The notes under the pieces are model-generated. The model did not search any database and was not told where the DNA came from. It was given only the letters and a program-made list of their open reading frames with translations. The position numbers and the translations under genes are program-made. Positions 21,578-34,325 of a stretch of 64,000 nucleotides of DNA are shown in pieces (the stretch's first letter is position 1; each line of letters opens with the position of its first letter). The DNA is from Actinomycetes bacterium (GTDB lineage Bacteria > Actinomycetota > Acidimicrobiia > Acidimicrobiales > RAAP-2): NCBI GenBank assembly GCA_021793515.1, contig JAJYSP010000004.1, positions 58,551 to 122,550 on the forward strand. The letters are read 5' to 3'.

Positions 21578-22176
21578 TTCACGATCTCTTCTACCACTTG
21601 GTCGATGGACAGGTCGGTTGTATCGATGACAACCGCGTCGCTCGCCTGACGCAGTGGCGAGGCGACTCGTTCGCGATCGGCACTGTCGCGCCGGGTCACC
21701 GAGGACACGCCCTCGTCACCCCGTCGGCGCGCCCGCTCGTCGAGCGAGGCTGTTAAATAGACCTTCAGGCGCGCGTCGGGAAAGACCACCGTTGCGATGT
21801 CGCGTCCCTCGACGACCGTGCCCGTCGGCTGGGCGGCCGCCCACGCCCGCTGTCGGGTAACCATGGCCCGGCGCACCGCCGGGTTGGCTGAGACTGTCGA
21901 GACCGCAACATTGACTGGCTCGCTTCGGATGGTCTCCTCAACGTCGACGCCGTTGATCGTCACCCGGGGCAACGTACTGATCGATGCCTCGGCGGCGACC
22001 CGGGCGACCGCGTCGGCGTCAGCGGGTTCGATGCCGCGGCGCAGCACCTCGGCCGTGACCGCCCGATACATTGCCCCGGTATCAAGGAACGACCATCCGA
22101 GCGCCGTGGCCACGGCCCGCGCGACCGTGGACTTGCCCGAACCGGCCGGGCCATCGATGGCGATGATCTGAGTCAT
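21556..22176 (-). CDS. cmk: Cytidylate kinase
   Basis: MTQIIAIDGPAGSGKSTVARAVATALGWSFLDTGAMYRAVT...VVEGRDIATVVFPDARLKVYLTA. Confidence 0.95.
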   Translation of the reverse strand: MTQIIAIDGPAGSGKSTVARAVATALGWSFLDTGAMYRAVTAEVLRRGIEPADADAVARVAAEASISTLPRVTINGVDVEETIRSEPVNVAVSTVSANPAVRRAMVTRQRAWAAAQPTGTVVEGRDIATVVFPDARLKVYLTASLDERARRRGDEGVSSVTRRDSADRERVASPLRQASDAVVIDTTDLSIDQVVEEIVKWLKTPN

Positions 22177-23456
22177 CGCAGCCCGTTCAGATCGGAAAAG
22201 AACGAGGGGTAACTCGACGACACGGTCTCGATGCCGTCGATGACGCAACCGTGGCCGGCGACGCCAGCGACGCCGGCCGCCATCACCATGCGGTGGTCGA
22301 GGGTGGCCGGCTGGTGGAAGGGCTGGAAGTTGGCCGCTGAGGCGAGGCCCTCGACGAAGAAATCGTCGTCGCTCGCCCAGACGCGACAGCCGAGTGCCTT
22401 CGCGAGGGCCATCGACCCCGCGAAGCGGTCCGACTCCTTCACGCGTAGCTCGCCCATCGCGATGAAGGACGTGACGCCCGCCGCGGCCGCGGCCGCCACC
22501 GTGAGTGCGGGCACTTCGTCCACCGAGGGGATCTCCTCAGCGTGGATCGTCGTCGCGCGAAGCGAGGCCGAGCGAGAGACGAGTCCGGTACCGTGCGCGT
22601 ACGCCACGAGCGACACGTCCGCCCCCATCCGAGCTAAGACGCTCACGAACCCGATCCGTTCCGGTGCGACGTCGATCGGTTCGACCCCGACGTCGGCGTC
22701 AGGGTGCAGTGCGCCCAACACGGCGAAGAACGCGGCCTGTGACGGGTCCCCGGGGACGCGCCACGCGCGGGCCTGGGGGCGGGCGGGATGCAGGGTGACC
22801 CGCCGACCGGTCCCGACGTCGACCACGTCGAGGGGCACACCCGCGAGGGCGAGCATGTCCTCGGTCGCTCGGCGGGTCCGAACGCGCTCGTGCACGATGG
22901 TCGGGCCGGTCGCGGAGAGGCCGGCGAAGAGGATCGCCGACTTCACCTGGGCGCTCGGTACGGGTACGTCGTAGTCGATTCCTCGCAGGGCGCTCGAGCC
23001 CACGACGTGCAGTGGCGCACAGAGTCGCTCACCCTCGCCGCGCAGCGTCGCGCCCATCGCGCGCAGCGGTACGGCGACCCGGTCCATCGGTCGCCGCGAG
23101 AGTGATGGATCCCCCACGAGTACGTGTTCGCCGTCAATCCCGCTGACGAGCCCCGCCACGAGACGCATCGTCGTTCCCGAGTTGCCACAGTCCAACGGCG
23201 CGCCCGCGGCGTGGAGCCCGTCAGGGGAACCGGTCACGACGGTTTCGGTCCCCTCGACCACCATTGACGCCCCGAGCTGTTCAATGATCACACCGGTGCC
23301 GCGCACGTCATCACCGGGTGACAGTCCGTCGATCCGACTCGTTCCGGCGGCGAGTGCACTGACGAGCAACGCCCGATGCGACGCACTCTTGTCGCCGGGC
23401 ACGCGTACGACGCCACGCAGGCGCGCCGCGGCGGGGACGGTCTCGCTGCTCATCAA
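22173..23456 (-). CDS. aroA: 3-phosphoshikimate 1-carboxyvinyltransferase
   Basis: VRVPGDKSASHRALLVSALAAGTSRIDGLSPGDD...LDCGNSGTTMRL...RVKESDR. Confidence 0.95.
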   Translation of the reverse strand: MMSSETVPAAARLRGVVRVPGDKSASHRALLVSALAAGTSRIDGLSPGDDVRGTGVIIEQLGASMVVEGTETVVTGSPDGLHAAGAPLDCGNSGTTMRLVAGLVSGIDGEHVLVGDPSLSRRPMDRVAVPLRAMGATLRGEGERLCAPLHVVGSSALRGIDYDVPVPSAQVKSAILFAGLSATGPTIVHERVRTRRATEDMLALAGVPLDVVDVGTGRRVTLHPARPQARAWRVPGDPSQAAFFAVLGALHPDADVGVEPIDVAPERIGFVSVLARMGADVSLVAYAHGTGLVSRSASLRATTIHAEEIPSVDEVPALTVAAAAAAGVTSFIAMGELRVKESDRFAGSMALAKALGCRVWASDDDFFVEGLASAANFQPFHQPATLDHRMVMAAGVAGVAGHGCVIDGIETVSSSYPSFFSDLNGLR

Positions 23457-24526
23457 CGCTCGAGCGTAACGGAGAATCCCATCGCGACGAGGGTGTCCGT
23501 GAAGCGCGACGCGTGCTCGGCGTCAACCGCGAGCAAGAGCGTGCCACTCACACCCTCGATACCGTGTGCGATCTCGATGTCAAAGATGTTGACCCCCATG
23601 TCCGAAGCCGCCACGGTCACTGCTGCGAGTTCACCGGGCCGGTCTGAGACGGCCACTCGTAGGTAGGCCAGTCGGTCCGCGCTGAGGGCACGTCCGGGCA
23701 GCTGGCGACGCGCGACGGACGCCATGGCGAGCTTCGTAGCGACCTCCTCACGGCGCCCATCGAGCAAGGCGGTCCTGATGTTGGCGAGGCGCTCCTCGAG
23801 CGAGGTCAACGTCTGGGTAATCGCGTCACGGTTCTCGAACAGCACATCGGGCCAGATCGACGGGTCGCCGGCCGCGATTCGGGTCATATCGCGAAAGCCG
23901 CCCGCCGCCAGCTGCAACAAGACCGCGTCCTGTTCAGCGGCCAGTGACGCCTCGTTCATCAAAGCGCCCGCGAGCAGGTGCGGCACATGGCTCGCGAGCG
24001 CGACTAGACGATCGTGATCGGCGGCGGTCACCGCCACCACGTTGGCGCCGAGCTCTCGTAGATACCCGTGCAGGCGGCTGTAGTGACCGGGTTCGGTCGC
24101 CGCAGTCGGCGTGAGGACCCAGGTGCAGCCGCGGAACAGATCGTCGCGCGACGCGGCGAGTCCCCGCTGCTCAGATCCGGCCATGGGGTGACCACCGATG
24201 AAACGGGCGTCGTCCACCGTGGCGACGATCGCGGACTTCACCCCCGCCACGTCGGTGACAATGGCCTCGGGATCATCGAGTCGGTCGAGTACCTGACGAG
24301 CGAGGTCCGCAACGGTTCCGGCGGGTGTCGCGATGACCACGAGGGTCGTCCCGGGTGCGGGGTACGAGTCGGTGACGATGGACAACGCTTTCGCGCGCTC
24401 CACGATGTCGGGGTCGCGGTCGCTACCCGTGACCGTCCAGCCCACGCTCGCCAGCGCTCGCGCGACCGACGCCCCGATCAGGCCCAGGCCCACGACGTGG
24501 GCCTGGCGCTCACTCGGGGAGGTCAT
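23453..24526 (-). CDS. tyrA: Prephenate dehydrogenase with C-terminal ACT-like domain
   Basis: HVVGLGLIGASVARALASVGWTVTGSDRD...FIGGHPMAGSEQRGLAASRDDLF; C-terminal VSDRPGELAAVTVAASDMGVNIFDIEI. Confidence 0.9.
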   Translation of the reverse strand: MTSPSERQAHVVGLGLIGASVARALASVGWTVTGSDRDPDIVERAKALSIVTDSYPAPGTTLVVIATPAGTVADLARQVLDRLDDPEAIVTDVAGVKSAIVATVDDARFIGGHPMAGSEQRGLAASRDDLFRGCTWVLTPTAATEPGHYSRLHGYLRELGANVVAVTAADHDRLVALASHVPHLLAGALMNEASLAAEQDAVLLQLAAGGFRDMTRIAAGDPSIWPDVLFENRDAITQTLTSLEERLANIRTALLDGRREEVATKLAMASVARRQLPGRALSADRLAYLRVAVSDRPGELAAVTVAASDMGVNIFDIEIAHGIEGVSGTLLLAVDAEHASRFTDTLVAMGFSVTLER

Positions 24527-24881
24527 CGCGCAGCGTTCGGGCGTCACGCAGGTAGACGTGATGGATATCGGTGCGTTCGGCGTCGGTGTAGACGTGCAGC
24601 AGCACCCGCACGCACCGGGGCATTGAGCCCGGCACGGCGATCTCGCTGGCGCACAGCAACGGGATGTCGCCGAAGCCAACGGCTCGCGCGGAGGTGGCCG
24701 GGAACGACGACGTGAGGTCGGGCGTCGTGGTGAGGATGACGCTGACGACGTCGTCGTGGTCGAGCTGGTTACGGGCCATCAGCAGTGTCAGGAGCTCCTG
24801 AGTGGCTTCGGCGATCTCCTCGGGCGTGTCGACCGAACACGTCGTGGCGCCGCGCACGGCTCGAATCTTGGCGGAAGTCAT
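24510..24881 (-). CDS. aroH: Chorismate mutase (AroH type)
   Basis: AVRGATTCSVDTPEEIAEATQELLTLLMARNQL...VSVILTTTPDLTSSFPATSAR...PLLCASEIAVPGSMPRCVRVLLH. Confidence 0.93.
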   Translation of the reverse strand: MTSAKIRAVRGATTCSVDTPEEIAEATQELLTLLMARNQLDHDDVVSVILTTTPDLTSSFPATSARAVGFGDIPLLCASEIAVPGSMPRCVRVLLHVYTDAERTDIHHVYLRDARTLRDDLPE

Positions 24882-25615
24882 GCAGGCATCGTAGAGGCCA
24901 TCTCGTCGGTCATACCAACGGCCTCGAATAGTCGACGCACCTCGGCGACCGAGAGCTGTCGGTAGGCGCCCGGTGCGAGGGTCGCGTCGTGCAATGGTCC
25001 GATTCGCGTGCGTACGAGACGCGTCACGTCGTGACCGACCGCCGCGCACATGCGCCGGACCTGCCGATTGCGGCCCTCGTGGATCACAATGCGCAACAAC
25101 CCCTCGCTTACGCGGCTGACCTGGGCCGGACTCGTGACACCGTCGTCGAGCTCCACGCCCTCGCGCAGACGCCGAATCGCACCGGGCGACGGGTCACCCT
25201 CGACGCGCACCAGGTACTCCTTGCCAATGTGCGAGCTCGGGTGAGTGAGCAGGTGCGCAAGGCGCCCATCGTTGGTCAACAGCAGCAGCCCCTCGGTGTT
25301 CATATCGAGTCGGCCGACCGGGAAGACGCGTACAGGTGAGTTGACGAGGTCGAGCACCGTGGTGCGACCGTGGGGGTCCGAAGCCGTGGTGACCACGCCG
25401 TCGGGCTTGTTGAGCAGGAAGTACACGGTGTTCTGCGTGGTCGCCGCAAGGGCGCCGTCGACGCAGATGATGTTGACCGCCGGGTCCACACGGTTACCGA
25501 GTTCGGCGACGCGACCGTCGATGGTCACGCGGCCCTCGGTGATGAGTAGCTCACACGAGCGTCGCGAGCCGTAACCGGCCCTCGCGAGGGTCTTCTGGAG
25601 TCGCTCGCCTTCCAA
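24878..25615 (-). CDS. rluB: Ribosomal large subunit pseudouridine synthase (RsuA/RluB family)
   Basis: RLQKTLARAGYGSRRSCELLITEGRVTIDGRVAELGNRVDP...VFPVGRLDMNTEGLLLLTNDG. Confidence 0.92.
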   Translation of the reverse strand: MEGERLQKTLARAGYGSRRSCELLITEGRVTIDGRVAELGNRVDPAVNIICVDGALAATTQNTVYFLLNKPDGVVTTASDPHGRTTVLDLVNSPVRVFPVGRLDMNTEGLLLLTNDGRLAHLLTHPSSHIGKEYLVRVEGDPSPGAIRRLREGVELDDGVTSPAQVSRVSEGLLRIVIHEGRNRQVRRMCAAVGHDVTRLVRTRIGPLHDATLAPGAYRQLSVAEVRRLFEAVGMTDEMASTMPA

Positions 25616-26206
25616 CTATGCCCCCTCGGAGAGTTCGTCGACGGGATCTTGCAAGCTCGCGAGGAGTTCATCGGCGACTGCGACCGGAGCCATGAACTGC
25701 TCAATCGGCGGGAGTTCGGACAAGGCCGCGAGTCCCAGCCGATCCAAGAAGAGATCGGTGGTGCCGTAGAGGATCGACTGGCCCGGTCCCGCTACGCGCC
25801 CGCGCTCTTCGATGTAACCGCGCTGTTCGAGGAGGCGGGTGACCCCGTCGACGTTGACCCCGCGCAGCGCCGTGATTTGGGCGCGCGATATCGGCTGGCG
25901 GTACGCGATGATAGCCAGAGTCTCCAGGGCCGCAGAACTGAGTCGATGTGACACGTCGCGGTTGGCGAATCGGGTGACCCACTCGGCGACATCCGGCGAA
26001 GACTGCATCACCCAACCGCTCGCTAGCTCGCTGATCGTGAAACCGCGCCGATCGCGCTCGTACTCCTCACGCAACGAGCGAAGCGCCTCGCGAACCCGTC
26101 CGGCGTCCTGTTCGACCACGTCAGCCAGTTCCTCGGGCGAAATCGGCTCAAGGGCGACGGTGAGCATCGCCTCGAGTTTCTGCTCCAACGACTGTTCATC
26201 CCTCAT
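25616..26206 (-). CDS. scpB: Segregation and condensation protein B
   Basis: ALETLAIIAYRQPISRAQITALRGVNVDGVTRLLEQRGYIEERGRVAGPGQSILYGTTDLFLDRLGL. Confidence 0.93.
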   Translation of the reverse strand: MRDEQSLEQKLEAMLTVALEPISPEELADVVEQDAGRVREALRSLREEYERDRRGFTISELASGWVMQSSPDVAEWVTRFANRDVSHRLSSAALETLAIIAYRQPISRAQITALRGVNVDGVTRLLEQRGYIEERGRVAGPGQSILYGTTDLFLDRLGLAALSELPPIEQFMAPVAVADELLASLQDPVDELSEGA

Positions 26207-26972
26207 AGGTGTCCACGCTTCCTAGTTCCAGTCCTGGTCCGTCGCTCACCCAGAGAATCTCAACATCACCGAAGGTCTGTCCCTGACCCAGGGTCACGTG
26301 TCCCATCTTGCACAGCTCGAGCAACGCGAGGAAGTGCACGATGATCTCGATGCGCGTGGTGAGGGTGCCCGTGAGTGATCGGAAGGACAGTCGCCCGAGC
26401 GACGGGAGCCGCTGGGCGAGCGCGACGACCGTCTCGGCGACGGTTACGGCGTCCACGGTCACGTGGTTGAGGCGCACGACGGCGACGGGCTTCTCCTCGA
26501 TCCCGCGTAGGTAGGCGAGCGCCAGCGCCGATGGGGTGACCCCAGCGAGCAGGTCGGGCGGCTGGACCTCGAAACCGTCGTCGATGCCCCGCAACCGTGG
26601 GAAGGATCGTCCTGCGCGGTCAAAGAGGGATACGAACGTGTCGGCGACCGCGGCGTAGGTCCGCAGGTCGAGTAGGCGCGCGAGCAGCACGTCGCGCTCC
26701 TCCCAGCCGACGAACTCCTCGTCCGGCTCGGCATCGTCGCGACCGGGCAGGAGTCGCTGACTCTTCATCTCCAAGAGAATCGACGCGATGAGCAAGAACT
26801 CGGAGAGCTGGTCGACCTCGATCGCGACGGCGTCGTCGCGCAGCGCGGCGACGAACTCGTCGACGATGGGACTGAGGGGGATCTCGAGCACGTCGAGGTC
26901 GTGTCGGCTGATCAGTTGCAAGAGCAGCTCGATTGGTCCACTGAACGACGGCGTCGTCACGACGTAAGTCAC
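26196..26972 (-). CDS. scpA: Segregation and condensation protein A
   Basis: FSGPIELLLQLISRHDLDVLEIPLSPIVDEFV...SEFLLIASILLEMKSQRLLPG. Confidence 0.93.
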   Translation of the reverse strand: MTYVVTTPSFSGPIELLLQLISRHDLDVLEIPLSPIVDEFVAALRDDAVAIEVDQLSEFLLIASILLEMKSQRLLPGRDDAEPDEEFVGWEERDVLLARLLDLRTYAAVADTFVSLFDRAGRSFPRLRGIDDGFEVQPPDLLAGVTPSALALAYLRGIEEKPVAVVRLNHVTVDAVTVAETVVALAQRLPSLGRLSFRSLTGTLTTRIEIIVHFLALLELCKMGHVTLGQGQTFGDVEILWVSDGPGLELGSVDTYEG

Positions 26973-27025
26973 GGCGACAGATTACCGGACCTGGTCGGAC
27001 CGTGGCGGACCCCTAGAATTACCAG

Positions 27026-27994
27026 ATGCGCGTCTTCTCGGGTATCCAGCCTTCGGGCGACTTGCACATCGGCAACTACCTCGGCGCGGTCAAGCAGTGG
27101 GCGGCGACCCAGTCGACCGATTCGCTCTACTGCGTCGTGGACCTGCACGCGCTCACCCTCCAGATCGACCCCGCGACGCTTCGCACCCAGACGGATGACC
27201 TGCTCGCGGCATTGATCGCGGCGGGCCTGGACCCGTCGCGCTGCACGCTCTTCGTCCAGAGCCACGTGTCCTACCACGCCCAGCTCAGCTGGCTGCTCGA
27301 GTGTGTGGCCACCTACGGCGAGCTCACGCGCATGACCCAGTTCAAGGAAAAGGCCGAGCGCCAGGAGGGTTACCGGGTGGGGCTGCTCACCTACCCCGTC
27401 CTCATGGCGGCGGACATCCTGCTCTACCAGACGGACCAGGTGCCCGTCGGTGACGATCAGCGTCAGCACCTCGAGCTGGCACGCGACCTCGCCGAGCGGT
27501 TCAACAACCGCTACGGTGCGATCTTCACTGTGCCCGTGGGTGTCCAACCACCCGCGGCGGCGCGCGTTATGGACCTCCAGGAGCCCACGCGCAAGATGTC
27601 CAAGTCCGTGTCGAGCCCGCTCGGGACCATCTACGTGCTAGACCCGCCCGAGGCGATTGAGCGCAAGGTGAAGAAAGCGGTCACCGACACCGATGGCGAG
27701 ATGCGCTTTGACTGGGACCACAAGCCGGGATTGGCCAATCTGCTCGAGATCTACGCGGGATTCAGCGGGGAGCGACCCGACGCCGTCGCCGCGCGCTTTT
27801 CACGCTACGGCGACTTAAAGCGCGAACTCGCAGAGCTGATCATCACGGAACTCGCACCTATTGCCGAACGGTACCGTGAGTTGCGCGCGAGCGGCCCCGA
27901 ACTGCGCGGAATCGCAAACGACGGCGCCGAGAAGGCGCGCCATCTGGCCGGTGCGACCTATCAACGAGCCGCTGCGGCGATGGGGCTCTCCTAG
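27026..27994 (+). CDS. trpS: Tryptophan--tRNA ligase
   Basis: RVFSGIQPSGDLHIGNYLGAVKQW...LLYQTDQVPVGDDQRQHLELARDLAERFN...RKMSKSVSS. Confidence 0.96.
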   Translation: MRVFSGIQPSGDLHIGNYLGAVKQWAATQSTDSLYCVVDLHALTLQIDPATLRTQTDDLLAALIAAGLDPSRCTLFVQSHVSYHAQLSWLLECVATYGELTRMTQFKEKAERQEGYRVGLLTYPVLMAADILLYQTDQVPVGDDQRQHLELARDLAERFNNRYGAIFTVPVGVQPPAAARVMDLQEPTRKMSKSVSSPLGTIYVLDPPEAIERKVKKAVTDTDGEMRFDWDHKPGLANLLEIYAGFSGERPDAVAARFSRYGDLKRELAELIITELAPIAERYRELRASGPELRGIANDGAEKARHLAGATYQRAAAAMGLS

Positions 27995-28011
27995 CCAGTC
28001 GTGGCCGGTCC

Positions 28012-28632
28012 TCACACGAGCAGGCTGATCCACCAGTTCTGCAGTGAGTACAGCCAGTTCGTGCCCACGTGCAGGAACATCGAATCGACAATGATCAGCA
28101 CCATGACGATGGGCAGCGCCTTCATCCGAAACCGGTAGTAGCTCGGCAGGTGTCGGTTCGGCACGAATCGCTCAATGATCGCCGAACCGTCCAGTGGCGG
28201 AATCGGCAGCAGGTTAAAGACAGCGAGGGTGAGGTTCACGATGCCAAAGGTGACCCCAAACTGCAGCATCCACGAGCTGTAGGTGACGTGGATGGCGAGC
28301 TCGCTGATGAGATAGCCGACGCCCGACAAGATGATGTTGACGAGGGGGCCCGCGAGGGACACGTAGAGCGACTGGCGTCTCGGATTACGCAGGCGACTGA
28401 TGTTCACCGGCACTGGCTTCGCGTAACCGAAGGCCGGTAGGTGGCTCAAGATCAGCAGGGCCGGGAGCAGCACCGTGCCGAAGGGGTCCACGTGGCGAAG
28501 CGGGTTCAGCGTGAGCCGGTGGTTCTCCTTGGCGGTCGGGTCGCCGAAGAAGTTAGCTACGTAACCGTGGCTGACCTCGTGTAGCACGATGGACGGGACG
28601 ATCGCGAGAAAGAAGTAGACGTAACTCGACAA
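28012..28632 (-). CDS. Site-2 protease family (M50) membrane metalloprotease
   Basis: VLHEVSHGYVANFFGDPTAKENHRLTLNPLRHVDPFGT...NLLPIPPLDGS. Confidence 0.93.
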   Translation of the reverse strand: MSSYVYFFLAIVPSIVLHEVSHGYVANFFGDPTAKENHRLTLNPLRHVDPFGTVLLPALLILSHLPAFGYAKPVPVNISRLRNPRRQSLYVSLAGPLVNIILSGVGYLISELAIHVTYSSWMLQFGVTFGIVNLTLAVFNLLPIPPLDGSAIIERFVPNRHLPSYYRFRMKALPIVMVLIIVDSMFLHVGTNWLYSLQNWWISLLV

Positions 28633-28642
28633 CTTCCCTCTC

Positions 28643-29531
28643 CTAGCCGTGGGCCCGCGGATGGGCTCCCCGATAAACCTGCTGCAACGACGAAACCGAT
28701 ACCGCGGTGTAGATCTGCGTGGTCGCGATCGATGCGTGACCGAGCAGTTCTTGCACCACTCTCATGTCGGCGCCGTGGGCGAGCATGTGCGTGGCGCAAC
28801 TATGTCGGAAAACGTGCGCACTGATGCGATGTCGTTCGATCCCCACCTGGAGCGCCCGACGGGCGATGATGGCGTCCACCCCCTGACGTGAGAGCGGGGT
28901 ACCCCGAGCGTTGAGTAACAGAATCGAGGAACGAGTTTGAGCGAGTGTGGAGCGGCCGGCCGGTTCGAGGTACTCCTCTAACGCGCGGCGCAGCGCTCGA
29001 CCCATGGGCACGAGGCGTTGTTTCGCACCCTTGCCGGTGACTTTGATCAACTCTTCATCGAAGTCGACGTCTTCGATGCGAACCCCGACGGCCTCCGAGA
29101 CCCGGCTACCAGTGCCGTAGAGCAGCTCGAGCAACGCCCGATCCCGTCGATCGAGCGCCGTGGCGCTCGGAATCGAGTCGAGCAGTGCCAGCACCTCAGC
29201 CTCGTCCAGGGGGTGCGGCAGCGAACGTCCGCGGTGCGTGCCGCGAACGTGAACGGTCGGATCGACCGCGATGAGCCCTTCGTCGGCCATGAACCCATAC
29301 CATCCGCGAAGTGAGGCGAGCGCTCGCGCAATGCTCGCCGGGGCGCGTCCGCGGTCCTGGAGAGTGACGAGGTACGCATCGACGTCACTCGCGCGAACGT
29401 CGCGCGGCCCGATCCCACGCTCCGTAGTCCAGGTGACGAAGGCCGTCAGATCGCGTCGGTAGGCGTCGAGGGTAGCGCGGCTACGGCCCTTCTCCACGAT
29501 CAACCAGACGAAGTACTCGTCCAGGAGCCGA

Positions 29532-29545
<14 letters not shown>
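28643..29545 (-). CDS. xerD: Tyrosine recombinase XerC/XerD-type
   Basis: LDEYFVWLIVEKGRSRATLDAYRRDL...LYGTGSRVSEAVG...HVFRHSCATHMLAHGADMRVVQELLGHASIATTQIYT. Confidence 0.92.
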
Positions 29546-31789
<2,244 letters not shown>

Positions 31790-33379
31790 TTACGACGTCG
31801 CGCCCAACATTCGCTCCGCCAAGGCGCGGGCTTCCTCGCTCAGATGGTCGCCTGCGAGCATCCGAGCGATCTCTGAGACCCGGTCCGGCCCGGTCACTTC
31901 GCGTACCGTGGTCGTGGTCGAGTGCGCGCCGACAACCTTCACAATGACGAATTGATGGTCGGCGCGTGCCGCGACCGAGGCGAGGTGGGTGACTGCCAGT
32001 ACCTGTCGGTCCCGAGCCACCTCGGCCAGACAGTCGCCGATCTGTTCGGCGACTTGTCCCCCGATGCCGGCGTCGACCTCGTCAAAGACCGTCACCACCC
32101 CGTCGCTCACGCTCACCAACGCCACGGCGAGCAGTAAACGACTTAGTTCGCCACCGCTCGCCAAGGACTGCACCGGACCTTCGGGTCGGCCGGGATTGGG
32201 CGTGAACAACAGCTGCAGGTCCGAACCGTCGAGTCCATCGACACTGATACGAACCGAGGCGTTCGCCAGCGCCACGCGCGACAGCTGGGCACCCAAGGCC
32301 GCACTGAGCGCCACGGCCGACTTCTCGCGTTCTCGTCGGGCCGCCGCCGCGAGAGTCGCCTCGCGAGTCGTCAGGTCACGTAGTTCCTGATCGAGCGCGA
32401 TTAACTCCACTTCGGCGTTGGTGAGTCGTTCGCGTTCGAGTTCGAGGGATTCCTTCGTAGCAACGACCGCCGCGAGCGTCCCGCCGTACTTGCGCGCAAG
32501 TCGCTGCAAGAGCTCCACGCGGGTTTCCAGACGAGCCATGGTCTCGGGATCGACGTCCTCACGATCGATGAACGCACGCAGGTCGTGCACGGCGTCACGA
32601 GCCGAGGCCAGGGATGCCTCGAGCGTCGTCACGGCATCATCCAGCCCAGCGACCGACGCGAGGGCGGCGACATTGCGGGCGAAGGCCGCCAGTAGGGCGT
32701 CCTCCCCATCGCCGTCGAAGGACTCGATAGCCGCCACCACCGCAGCTCGCCCATCGTGGACCGACGTCCATACCCGTAACTGGTCGAGCGCCTCGTCGAG
32801 TTCCGTAACTGAGGTCAAGTCGGCCGCCTCAAGTTCCTCGAGTTGGAAGTTCAGCAAATCGAGCTCGCGCTCGCGCGTCCTCTCATCACCACCGAGCACC
32901 TCACGCAACCGCGTGATCTCCACGATCCGTCGCCGTGCTCGTTCGAGATCGCCCGTATCCACGCCACCGAAGTCGTCGATGAGGCGAAGGATATCGCTGC
33001 GATTTCGAAGGGTCAGCGAGTCGTGCTGACCGTGGATCGTCACCAGTGACTCCCCCGCCACGCGTAGCGCCTCGACACTGGTAGCGACGCCGTTTAGCGT
33101 GCTGCGCACTCGGCGATTCGCGCCACTCTCTCGCCCGAAGACCACCTCATCGCCGGAACGGTCGCGCAGCACCGCGGCCACTTGCACGTCGTCGCCGAAG
33201 GCGTGGCGCGCCGACGCCGCGTCGGCCCCCAGACAGAGTGTCAGCGCACCGAGTAACAGCGTCTTGCCGGCACCCGTCTCGCCGGTGATGACGTTGAGCC
33301 CCGGTCCGAACTCGACACGCGCCTCATCGATGACACCGAGCCCGCGCGCGTACAGCTCGAGCAGCTCGGCGTTAGGCAT
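31790..33379 (-). CDS. recN: DNA repair protein RecN
   Basis: YARGLGVIDEARVEFGPGLNVITGETGAGKTLLLGALTLCLG...FDEVDAGIGGQVAEQIG. Confidence 0.93.
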   Translation of the reverse strand: MPNAELLELYARGLGVIDEARVEFGPGLNVITGETGAGKTLLLGALTLCLGADAASARHAFGDDVQVAAVLRDRSGDEVVFGRESGANRRVRSTLNGVATSVEALRVAGESLVTIHGQHDSLTLRNRSDILRLIDDFGGVDTGDLERARRRIVEITRLREVLGGDERTRERELDLLNFQLEELEAADLTSVTELDEALDQLRVWTSVHDGRAAVVAAIESFDGDGEDALLAAFARNVAALASVAGLDDAVTTLEASLASARDAVHDLRAFIDREDVDPETMARLETRVELLQRLARKYGGTLAAVVATKESLELERERLTNAEVELIALDQELRDLTTREATLAAAARREREKSAVALSAALGAQLSRVALANASVRISVDGLDGSDLQLLFTPNPGRPEGPVQSLASGGELSRLLLAVALVSVSDGVVTVFDEVDAGIGGQVAEQIGDCLAEVARDRQVLAVTHLASVAARADHQFVIVKVVGAHSTTTTVREVTGPDRVSEIARMLAGDHLSEEARALAERMLGATS

Positions 33380-34199
33380 GGCCTTCCCGGAGGCTCTCGC
33401 GCAGTCGGAACCCCAATTCGAAGCGGCGGGTTTCGACGACCCGCACGGGTTTGGGACTGCGTGAGACGCTGATTGACTCACCCGGCTCGATCGAGCCGAT
33501 GGTTCGTCCGTCGGCGACCACTTCGGCGGACTTCGTCACGGCGTTCAGACGGATGACCTTGTCGCCGCCGACGACGATCGACCGGTCAATCGTGAAGTGC
33601 GGGGCGATTGGCGTGAGCACCATCACCGGCAAGGTCGTGTCGAGGACCGGCCCACCGGCCGAGAAGTTGTATCCGGTGCTGCCGGTGGGTGTCGCCACCA
33701 TCACACCGTCGGCGGAGTACGTCAGATACTCATCGTCGTCGACGAACGTGCACACACGAACCATGTGGCCCGCGTGTGCACGTTCCACCACCACCTCGTT
33801 AAGAGCGAACTCCGAATCGCTTCGATTGGGCATGTCGATCTGGAGTGCCAGTCGCTCGACGACGTGTGGGTCGTGCAGCGATCGCTTGATGTCGTGGATC
33901 AGTTCGGCAGCCGGCACGTTGAGCAGAAATCCCAACCGACCCAGGTTGACCGCCATCACCCGAGCGCCGAGCTCGTGGGCCAATCGAGCCGACTTGAGGA
34001 ATGTTCCGTCACCGCCCAGGCTGACCACCAGTGCGTCAGCACCGCTAGCGGGCACGTCGAGTTCGTCGAGCAACAAGAGCTCGGACGCAATGCCCTCCGA
34101 GCGCAACTGGCGTCCGACTTCGTCGGCGAGGATGACAGCGTCGGAGCGGTTGCTGAAAGCAGTGAACAGTAGGTCGGGCACGGTCCTCCTCGTTGCCAT
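33372..34199 (-). CDS. nadK: NAD kinase
   Basis: DALVVSLGGDGTFLKSARLAHELGARVMAVNLGRLGFL...VMVATPTGSTGYNFSAGGPVLDTTLPVMVLTPIAPH; start could be 34220. Confidence 0.93.
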   Translation of the reverse strand: MATRRTVPDLLFTAFSNRSDAVILADEVGRQLRSEGIASELLLLDELDVPASGADALVVSLGGDGTFLKSARLAHELGARVMAVNLGRLGFLLNVPAAELIHDIKRSLHDPHVVERLALQIDMPNRSDSEFALNEVVVERAHAGHMVRVCTFVDDDEYLTYSADGVMVATPTGSTGYNFSAGGPVLDTTLPVMVLTPIAPHFTIDRSIVVGGDKVIRLNAVTKSAEVVADGRTIGSIEPGESISVSRSPKPVRVVETRRFELGFRLRESLREGHA

Positions 34200-34325
34200 G
34201 GTAGTGAACAGGCGAGACACCAGCGGTCAGGATGCTTAGGTCTTAGTAGGTAGAGCGGGCGATCCGTCTATCTCATCCTGGTTCGTGCACGACCGGAGAC
34301 ATACGCTCAGGTGCGGAGGTGTCCA